In this document: in pieces, positions 8,376 to 13,719 of the stretch
Layout of the letters: each line of letters begins with the position of its first letter
How positions within the stretch are numbered: position 1 is the first letter of the stretch
Assembly: GCA_027577415.1 (NCBI GenBank)
Contig: JANBQS010000671.1
Span: 1 to 13,719 of the forward strand
Direction of reading: 5' to 3'
Origin: Coemansia sp. RSA 922
Lineage: Eukaryota > Kickxellomycota > Kickxellomycetes > Kickxellales > Kickxellaceae
DNA length: 13,719 bases
Notes under the pieces: model-generated
What the model was told of the DNA's origin: nothing
Database searches by the model: none
The model's input: the letters and a program-made list of their open reading frames with translations, nothing else
Position numbers and translations under genes: made by a program

Positions 8376-10211
8376 ATGAGCGCACCTCGGGTAACTGCGA
8401 CGTTTGAGAAGCGGGGAATTCGTCCTCCATCCAAAGAGTCTGTTACAGTTGGCGAGTCTGATTTAAAGTTTATTCACCTCCGCAATGGCGAAGATACAAA
8501 TCTGCTGCAGTACGTGCGCAATGGCGGTATTGCGTTTCCACACATAATGGTCCCAGAGGCGCTACAGTTGCGAGGAGCGACAAAGACTAGCAAGTCGGGC
8601 GGAGCATCGGCTAACGGCGTTTCTATCATGCGCAAGCAGGCTGAGGCGACTCAGGAGTTGGATCAGCAGCAGCAGGAGGGTGACGAGGCACCTGCGGTCG
8701 CGAAGAGCAGCGAGCTAAAGTCAGCGCTGGACACAGTGGCCTCTCACGCCATGTGGCTGTGGAACGCAAAGAACCACGCGTCAGAGTTTGTATGCCACAA
8801 CAGAATGCAGGCGCTGCTGATGGCAGAGAGTTGGCTTCCGGTTCCTCTGGCGCGCGCGGTGTTTGGGCGCGTGGCAGGCACTGCGTCTGCAGCGAGGACA
8901 GATGCGATGGAAGTCGAAGAGGCCGAGGTCCATCGGAGTATGCTGACAAAGACCGAGGGGCCGATCAGCTGCATTGCGTGGCACCCACACCGGTCGCTTG
9001 TGGCCATTGCCCACCGTGCGAGCGACACAGTCTTTTTGTACGATCTAGCACACGACAGCTGGTGCTCTAATGTGCTGCAAAACGCCTACATGCAGGGCAT
9101 TACGTCGCTGGCTTGGCAGCCCAATTGTGGCTACTCGCTGGCTGTAGGATGCACTGCCGGTGTTTGCCTGTGGAACATGCTGCCCGCGCCCCACTCGCAG
9201 CAGCCAGCCGATTCGCTGGAGGCGCCTGGCTTGGGCACAGCGCAGTTCTCGGCATGGATGACGCTGATGTCCTTCCCGCCTCTGGACAAGTCCTATGAGT
9301 ATCCCTCGCGCTTGCCTCAGGACGACAGACTGGCCATTCACCGCTCAGCCTCGAGTGTGTCGGCCTTGGCATTTAGCCCTAGCGGGCAGTGGCTTGTCAC
9401 TGGGCACCAGACTCACGGGCACTTGACAGTGTGGGATGTGGCTCTGGGCAGTGCCACGCCCATCCGGCGCTCAGGAAACAGCAGCGGGTCGGCTACGCTG
9501 CAGGTGGAATTCAGCCCCAGCGGTTGCTATGTGGTGTCAACGCACGCTAACGGCCATCTGCGGCTTTGGGAAACGAAGGGCTGGACCTCGCGTGTGTGGT
9601 CAGAGCTTTGCGTCAACGTCTCGCAGTTTGCATGGGCGCCAGACTCACGATCGCTCTTCTTTGCTGTCGCCGGCAGTGCCGACATTTACGTCCTGGCTCT
9701 GTACAAGCCGTCGCCATCACTAGAGGCCGAGATCATCATGGTCACGTCGTTCGAAGCCCATGCCACTGCATCCAGCGACGACAGCGACGACGATGCCGAA
9801 CGTATCCGGGTCGGAGGTGCCATAAAGTCGCTTGCTCTGGATCCGAAGGGCCAGCGCTTGGTCGTTAGCTTTGACGATGATTCGGCCTCGGCCTCAGCCG
9901 ATATATCCTTGCTTGCGGTCTACTTGGTCAACACAGACGCGCTCTTCCGCGCTGGTGCCAGCTCTGGCGCACTAATGCCTCTTGGTTATGTACGTGGGCC
10001 GGGCTGGGGCAAGCAGCACAAGCAGGACACCGACTTGGCCCTACAGGAATCATCGACAAGGAAGAAGCGTGTGCGTTTGGGTCTCCCTATTCCATCTTGG
10101 TTTGGATTTGCACCAAACTTTGAGCCCGGCGCCCTGCTTTCTGTTGCCTGGGCTAATGGAAAGGTCTCGTTTGTGCCAATGCTCTTCAAACCTGGCCCAT
10201 TTACAAAGTAG
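8376..10211 (+). CDS. AAAS: ALADIN-like nucleoporin, WD40 protein (611 aa)
   Basis: A homologue of ALADIN, the nuclear pore protein held at the pore by the membrane nucleoporin Ndc1. It has an N-terminal non-repeat part (1-190) with a low-complexity Gln/Glu stretch (93-105), then a seven-bladed WD40 propeller. Blades lie at about 193-224 (CIAWHPH), 237-267, 323-355 (LTVWDV), 371-400 (LRLWET), 411-442, 478-520 and 530-604. Identity to animal ALADIN rests on landmark segments: IAWHPHRSLVAIA, FAWAPDSRSLFF, and especially the C-terminal FAPNFEPGALLSVAWANGK, which matches the strongly conserved end of the family. Inserts between blades 2 and 3 (268-322) and an acidic loop (466-476) make it longer than the human protein, but it lacks the long Pro-rich tail. 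ALADIN is absent from budding yeast but kept in filamentous fungi. Single exon; G at -1, A at -3. Confidence 0.88.
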   Translation: MSAPRVTATFEKRGIRPPSKESVTVGESDLKFIHLRNGEDTNLLQYVRNGGIAFPHIMVPEALQLRGATKTSKSGGASANGVSIMRKQAEATQELDQQQQEGDEAPAVAKSSELKSALDTVASHAMWLWNAKNHASEFVCHNRMQALLMAESWLPVPLARAVFGRVAGTASAARTDAMEVEEAEVHRSMLTKTEGPISCIAWHPHRSLVAIAHRASDTVFLYDLAHDSWCSNVLQNAYMQGITSLAWQPNCGYSLAVGCTAGVCLWNMLPAPHSQQPADSLEAPGLGTAQFSAWMTLMSFPPLDKSYEYPSRLPQDDRLAIHRSASSVSALAFSPSGQWLVTGHQTHGHLTVWDVALGSATPIRRSGNSSGSATLQVEFSPSGCYVVSTHANGHLRLWETKGWTSRVWSELCVNVSQFAWAPDSRSLFFAVAGSADIYVLALYKPSPSLEAEIIMVTSFEAHATASSDDSDDDAERIRVGGAIKSLALDPKGQRLVVSFDDDSASASADISLLAVYLVNTDALFRAGASSGALMPLGYVRGPGWGKQHKQDTDLALQESSTRKKRVRLGLPIPSWFGFAPNFEPGALLSVAWANGKVSFVPMLFKPGPFTK

Positions 10212-10532
10212 TGTATCTTCATCTTTATTTGTTATTTTTTCTTCTTGTTTTTCTGTTTTGCCAAACTGAGCTCCTGACTTTGATAGTCGCCTTGAACTGT
10301 ACCAGATCTACGATTTTACGTTGTGCAACTGATAATATGCAAGGTAACATATAGGGGAGTCACTTCTATACACATAGTTGCTGATTGCAATGATCCCACA
10401 TGATGACCAATGATCAAATCACGTTGTCCGAAAATTACTTTGAGACCTGTCCAACTCCAACGCAACAACTTTGCCTCCACCTCACTCTTAATTTCGGTAC
10501 TTTATTATTCGCATCGACAAGGAAATCAGCGG
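10212..10532. other. Intergenic region with upstream ATGs before eIF2B alpha
   Basis: The first half holds a T-rich stretch after the ALADIN stop (10221-10260), probably its 3' UTR. The second half contains three ATG groups ahead of the chosen eIF2B alpha start. ATG 10390 opens a seven-codon ORF ending at 10413. ATG 10400 opens an overlapping frame. ATG 10410 is in frame with eIF2B alpha and would add 41 residues. The transcription start is not visible, so it is unclear whether any of these ATGs are transcribed. Confidence 0.5.
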
Positions 10533-11483
10533 ATGGCAGGCAAATCAAATTCGGGTACGGGGTTTAATATAGTGCAGCATTACAATGAGGTGCTTCAGCA
10601 GGACCCGAGTATCTCAGCGCCTGTAGCGGCGGTCAGCAGCCTAGTTCGCTTAGTAGAGCAGCAGCGCGCTACAACGATACTCGAGCTAATGAAGATAGTC
10701 CCCGAGGCATGTGCCCAGCTCAAGCGCGCAACACACAACTCGATATCGCTGTCAGCTGGCTGCGACGTGTTTTTGCAACAAATGGCGCGCCTTTCCCAAG
10801 GCCAGAGCGCCGAGGAATGCAGTCGGGCGCTTATCCAGGCTGGCTCAGAGTTTGTGCAAGGAGCCGGTGGGTGCCGTGACCGGGTAGCAGAGTTTGGCAG
10901 CGCGTTTGTTCGCGACGACCACACTATTCTAGTACACTCATATTCGCGCGTCATCATGGGTCTGCTGCGGCGTGCGGTTAAGCAGAACAAGAGGTTTCGC
11001 GTTTATGTGACAGAGTCCAGACCAGACCAGAGCGGTTTGAAGGCGGCGGAGGAGCTACAGGCGCTTGGCGTGCCCTGCGAAGTGGTTCTGGATGCCGCTG
11101 TGGGGTACATCATGGAGAAGGTGGATCTGGTGCTGGCGGGGGCGGAGGGTGTCGTCGAGAGCGGCGGGCTTATCAATAAGATCGGAACATACCAGCTGGC
11201 TATTGTGGCAAAGGCCGCAAAGAAGCCGTTTTATGCCCTTGCGGAAAGCTTCAAATTCGTCCGCCTGTACCCGCTCAGCCAGTATGACCTCCCGACACAC
11301 CGCTCTGACCTCTTGGCCTTCAAAGACACAAAGCTCACAGACGACTGGCTTGCTCGCCTGGCAGATACTAACCCGATGCTGGACTACACGCCGCCAGAGC
11401 TCATCACTTTACTGTTCACAGACCTGGGCGTCATGACTCCATCGGGTGTTAGCGATGAGCTCATCAAGTTCTATCTGGACTAG
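10533..11483 (+). CDS. GCN3: Translation initiation factor eIF2B subunit alpha (316 aa)
   Basis: The regulatory alpha subunit of eIF2B, the cytoplasmic GDP/GTP exchange factor for eIF2. Together with the beta and delta subunits it senses phosphorylated eIF2 alpha and so mediates general amino-acid control. The protein is an IF-2B family member over nearly its full length: an N-terminal helical part (residues 10-120), then a Rossmann-like C-terminal domain. Highly conserved landmarks are DHTILVHSYSRV, FRVYVTESRPDQSG, VLDAAVGYIMEKVDLVLAGA, EGVVESGGLINKIGT, FYALAESFKFVRLYPL and the C-terminal LITLLFTDLGVMTPSGVSDE. The start at 10533 gives a length close to the usual 305 residues. An in-frame ATG at 10410 would add 41 residues with no acidic residue, which probably are 5' UTR. 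Both ATGs have a poor context (C at -3). The stop lies 43 bp from the stop of the converging FIST gene. Confidence 0.95.
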   Translation: MAGKSNSGTGFNIVQHYNEVLQQDPSISAPVAAVSSLVRLVEQQRATTILELMKIVPEACAQLKRATHNSISLSAGCDVFLQQMARLSQGQSAEECSRALIQAGSEFVQGAGGCRDRVAEFGSAFVRDDHTILVHSYSRVIMGLLRRAVKQNKRFRVYVTESRPDQSGLKAAEELQALGVPCEVVLDAAVGYIMEKVDLVLAGAEGVVESGGLINKIGTYQLAIVAKAAKKPFYALAESFKFVRLYPLSQYDLPTHRSDLLAFKDTKLTDDWLARLADTNPMLDYTPPELITLLFTDLGVMTPSGVSDELIKFYLD

Positions 11484-11526
11484 AGATAGGTATTAGATCT
11501 AAATTGACATTACTAGCAATATTTAT

Positions 11527-12867
11527 CTATGCTGGAAGAGACAATGTTGCTATACTGCCTGGAACGGCGCACTCTGTCGGACGTGAGAACAGATCAGTGC
11601 CACTGCTATCAATGTCGGGGTAGGCATAGACGAAGCCGCCCTCTGTGGCAGCGCTGTGGACTCCCTGTTGTTCCTGACCACTGAAGGCACTGTCGCCAAT
11701 AGTGCTGGCGGTGACGCCGAATAATACAGTCGGTCCTCCGCCCGAGCCCAGTTCTGGCGTTGCAACAGGCACACTACTGGGGACAAGGAATTGGATAAAG
11801 CAGTCGTGAGGAATATCACTGAGCGTATCAACCGCCACACCTCCTTTAGCAGGGTCACCTCCCGTAACGCGAAACACTGCCGACATTGGGCCTGGCCGTG
11901 TCAATGGCTCCCTAGCAGCCTCCTCAGTACGTGATATACGCGCATAGACGCGGTTATCGCCAGATCCACTAGATCTCATGGCGGCGATCAGCGTGTGTGC
12001 CGCACGAGCATCCTCCACATCCAGCACGACATTGCCCTTGGCGCGCACAATGCGCAGCACTGGGGTGGCGGCGACCATGCCAGGGTGCGCCACAGTCAGG
12101 GACGGCATTGTGGAATCGGAGAAGGCTAGACCGACGCAGCCACTGTTACGTATAGTAGGACCGAATAGTGTGTATGGGCGAGCGTTGAAGAATGGCGTAG
12201 CTGCGCCTACTAGACCCAGAATGGAGGCTCGCGGGAAGCGCTGTGCCAGGGCATCAGCTGTCTGCCTGGTTTCGCGGTCACTGGCCAGCAGCAGTAGTCT
12301 TACGTTGAGCGGGTCAGATATATCTGCTAGCTCTGGCGGTAAGCGCACAGAGGATGTAGCTTGTGTAGCGCTCAATGGAAGAACAGAAGCCTGGCGGCAG
12401 TGGTCCATGACTGGTATATGCCACCGTCCGACTGCCGTCTCACGCAGTCGTTGCCGTCCATGCTCGTCCCCAATAAAAAACGCAACAGCCCTGCTAGCGT
12501 TGGGTTTGTCGCGCGATGTGTGGAATAGAAGCGACACACCAGCTCCACCACCATTAACCTGATCTACTACTGTGCCGACTACGTCCACTGCAGAGCTTAC
12601 GCCATGTAGCGCCTGCGACACGCTAGATGATATCCGCTCAACATCGGCTGCAGAGTACGTTGGCGTTATCGACACAAAACAAGCGTCTCGCGATAGTGGC
12701 ATTCGATGGCTGTTGCTGTTTATAACAGACTGGCGTATCTGCTCAGCGCATTGCGCCACTGCCACAGAGAGTTCTGAAGCACTAGACGTCGCCGATGCCC
12801 ACAGATACCGCCGTCGTCCGGATGTTGCCGCTACGATCCGCCATGTTGTCAACAACCCGACCACCAT
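11527..12867 (-). CDS. FIST-domain protein, probably mitochondrial (446 aa)
   Basis: The fold is judged from motifs only. Residues 60-115 (ACFVSITPTYS, VDVVGTVVD) resemble the start of a FIST_N domain. RLLLLASDRET (190-200), ASILGLVGAATPF (214-226) and SGCVGLAFS (242-250) resemble its second half. LRIVRAKGNVVLDVEDARAA (271-290) fits the beginning of FIST_C. FIST domains occur in bacterial sensory proteins and in the F-box protein FBXO22, and are thought to bind small ligands. No F-box is visible here. The first 31 residues lack acidic residues and carry Arg at 10 and 18-20 before hydroxylated residues, typical of a mitochondrial presequence. The ATG has G at -3. It shares a 235-bp divergent promoter with the methyltransferase gene. 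The specific function is unknown. Confidence 0.6.
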   Translation of the reverse strand: MVVGLLTTWRIVAATSGRRRYLWASATSSASELSVAVAQCAEQIRQSVINSNSHRMPLSRDACFVSITPTYSAADVERISSSVSQALHGVSSAVDVVGTVVDQVNGGGAGVSLLFHTSRDKPNASRAVAFFIGDEHGRQRLRETAVGRWHIPVMDHCRQASVLPLSATQATSSVRLPPELADISDPLNVRLLLLASDRETRQTADALAQRFPRASILGLVGAATPFFNARPYTLFGPTIRNSGCVGLAFSDSTMPSLTVAHPGMVAATPVLRIVRAKGNVVLDVEDARAAHTLIAAMRSSGSGDNRVYARISRTEEAAREPLTRPGPMSAVFRVTGGDPAKGGVAVDTLSDIPHDCFIQFLVPSSVPVATPELGSGGGPTVLFGVTASTIGDSAFSGQEQQGVHSAATEGGFVYAYPDIDSSGTDLFSRPTECAVPGSIATLSLPA

Positions 12868-13102
12868 TCCACGAGTAGCTTAAATTTGTAGATATTGATT
12901 ATTTTTATTAGAAATACACAATAAATCTAAGGAAAAGAAGCTTTTTTCTTCATTATTCTTTGAGAGATCAACACACCATCATGATCACTCAGCTCATGCG
13001 CCACAACCTTTTTTCTTTTTCTTTTTTCTTAAGCTGTTGAAAAACAAATTACTTCTTCCCTTTTGCACTTTTTTTTTCGTCGCCTTAATTAACTTGCGCG
13101 AA
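12868..13102. promoter_or_regulatory. Divergent promoter, FIST gene / N-terminal methyltransferase
   Basis: These 235 bp lie between two start codons facing away from each other. They contain several T-rich runs on the plus strand: 12940-12951, a long CTTTTTT series at 13009-13029, and T9 at 13069-13077. Such poly(dA:dT) tracts commonly exclude nucleosomes at fungal promoters. A/T-rich DNA at 12890-12930 lies next to the FIST start. No canonical TATA box is obvious toward the methyltransferase, in keeping with a housekeeping promoter. Confidence 0.5.
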
Positions 13103-13719
13103 ATGCCCGACCTCCGTAATGCTTCTTTCAAGCCCACGTCTACTTGGTACGAGGACGCCGACACGTATTGGAGAGCCGTGCCCTCTAGCATCGGCGGCAT
13201 GTTGGGTGGTCTCGACCAAGTGCATACTCCAGATATCCGTGACTCCCGCGCCTTCCTAACCAAACTACAGTCCAACCCAACTCTGAGCCTCTCCACAAAA
13301 TACGCCTGTGACTGTGGTGCGGGAATCGGCCGGGTAACCAAAAACCTTCTCCTACCCCTGTTCGACCGCGTGGATCTAGTCGAACAGAACCCCGATTTCC
13401 TGAACGAAGCACGCTCATCATACCTCGAACAGGAGATCCAACGAGTTCCTGACATGTTCGCCACCGGGTTGCAGTTGTTTACGCCACCTCAGGGCCGCTA
13501 TGATGTTATTTGGTGCCAGTGGGTGCTCAGCCATTTGACTGATGCCGATATGTTGGCGTTTCTCGGGAGATGTCGCCAAGGACTGGCGACTGGTGGCATT
13601 ATTTGTGTCAAGGAGAATGTGGCTATGGAAGGATATGTCGTCGACTCTGATGATAGCAGCGTAACGAGATCACCAGCGATATTTGAGCGTATTTTCAGTA
13701 GCGCTGGATTTAAAGTCGT
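13103..13719 (+). CDS. TAE1: Alpha-N-terminal protein methyltransferase (NTMT1/Tae1), 3' end cut by window
   Basis: A SAM-dependent enzyme that methylates the alpha-amino group of proteins beginning (Met-)X-Pro-Lys, in yeast mainly ribosomal proteins. The frame is open from ATG 13103 (G at -3) to the last base, giving 205 residues of a family usually about 220-240 long, so only a short C-terminal piece is missing. Landmarks in order: TYWRAVPSSIGGMLGG (21-36), the SAM-binding motif CDCGAGIGRVTKNLLLPLF (69-87), VDLVEQNPDFL (90-100), YDVIWCQWVLSHLTD (133-147), which is the family-specific DxWxQW block, and GGIICVKENVAMEG (164-177). The animal enzyme has KDN where this has KEN (170-172), a conservative change next to the substrate-contacting Asn. 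There is no intron in the visible part. Confidence 0.94.
   Translation, partial: MPDLRNASFKPTSTWYEDADTYWRAVPSSIGGMLGGLDQVHTPDIRDSRAFLTKLQSNPTLSLSTKYACDCGAGIGRVTKNLLLPLFDRVDLVEQNPDFLNEARSSYLEQEIQRVPDMFATGLQLFTPPQGRYDVIWCQWVLSHLTDADMLAFLGRCRQGLATGGIICVKENVAMEGYVVDSDDSSVTRSPAIFERIFSSAGFKV

Overview
The window reads as compact, intron-poor fungal nuclear DNA. It holds one tRNA gene, six recognisable protein genes that each read through in a single exon, and one probable very small cysteine-rich gene. A GH18 chitinase with a CBM19 chitin-binding module, a Gcn3-type eIF2B alpha subunit and the nucleoporin ALADIN (lost from budding yeast) together point to a filamentous or early-diverging fungus. 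The small intergenic spaces and lack of introns would suit Kickxellomycotina (Coemansia/Linderina-like), but that placement is inference and cannot be settled here.

Layout. 1-870 is AT-rich DNA with no supportable gene. 871-944 is tRNA-Asn(GUU) with a Pol III T-run terminator. 957-1827 is a long regulatory stretch. It ends in a well-formed core promoter: a 10-bp palindrome and an inverted CCAAT box at 1584-1598, TATATAAG at 1657-1664, then a pyrimidine-rich leader. This promoter faces a 31-codon ORF at 1828-1923 encoding a CxCxxC...C peptide that resembles a minimal metallothionein. Converging on it is a minus-strand gene (2136-3947) for a multi-pass membrane protein with an alpha/beta-hydrolase fold whose nucleophile position carries His instead of Ser. 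Next, also on the minus strand, is a 1222-residue secreted chitinase (4215-7883): signal peptide, GH18, long Ser/Asp/Thr linker, CBM19, acidic region, and a roughly 280-residue C-terminal region I do not recognise.

A 492-bp divergent intergenic region separates the chitinase from ALADIN (8376-10211, plus). ALADIN is followed by eIF2B alpha (10533-11483, plus), which converges with only 43 bp to spare on a FIST-domain protein with a likely mitochondrial presequence (11527-12867, minus). A 235-bp divergent promoter then leads to the alpha-N-terminal methyltransferase NTMT1/Tae1 (from 13103, plus), cut off by the window end.

Functionally the genes do not form one pathway. They are mostly housekeeping (tRNA, translation initiation control, nuclear pore, protein N-terminal methylation) plus a cell-wall enzyme. 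The items most worth following up are the untracked metallothionein-like microgene with its strong promoter, the extra C-terminal module of the chitinase with possible Kex2 sites, and the apparent loss of the catalytic triad in the membrane hydrolase.
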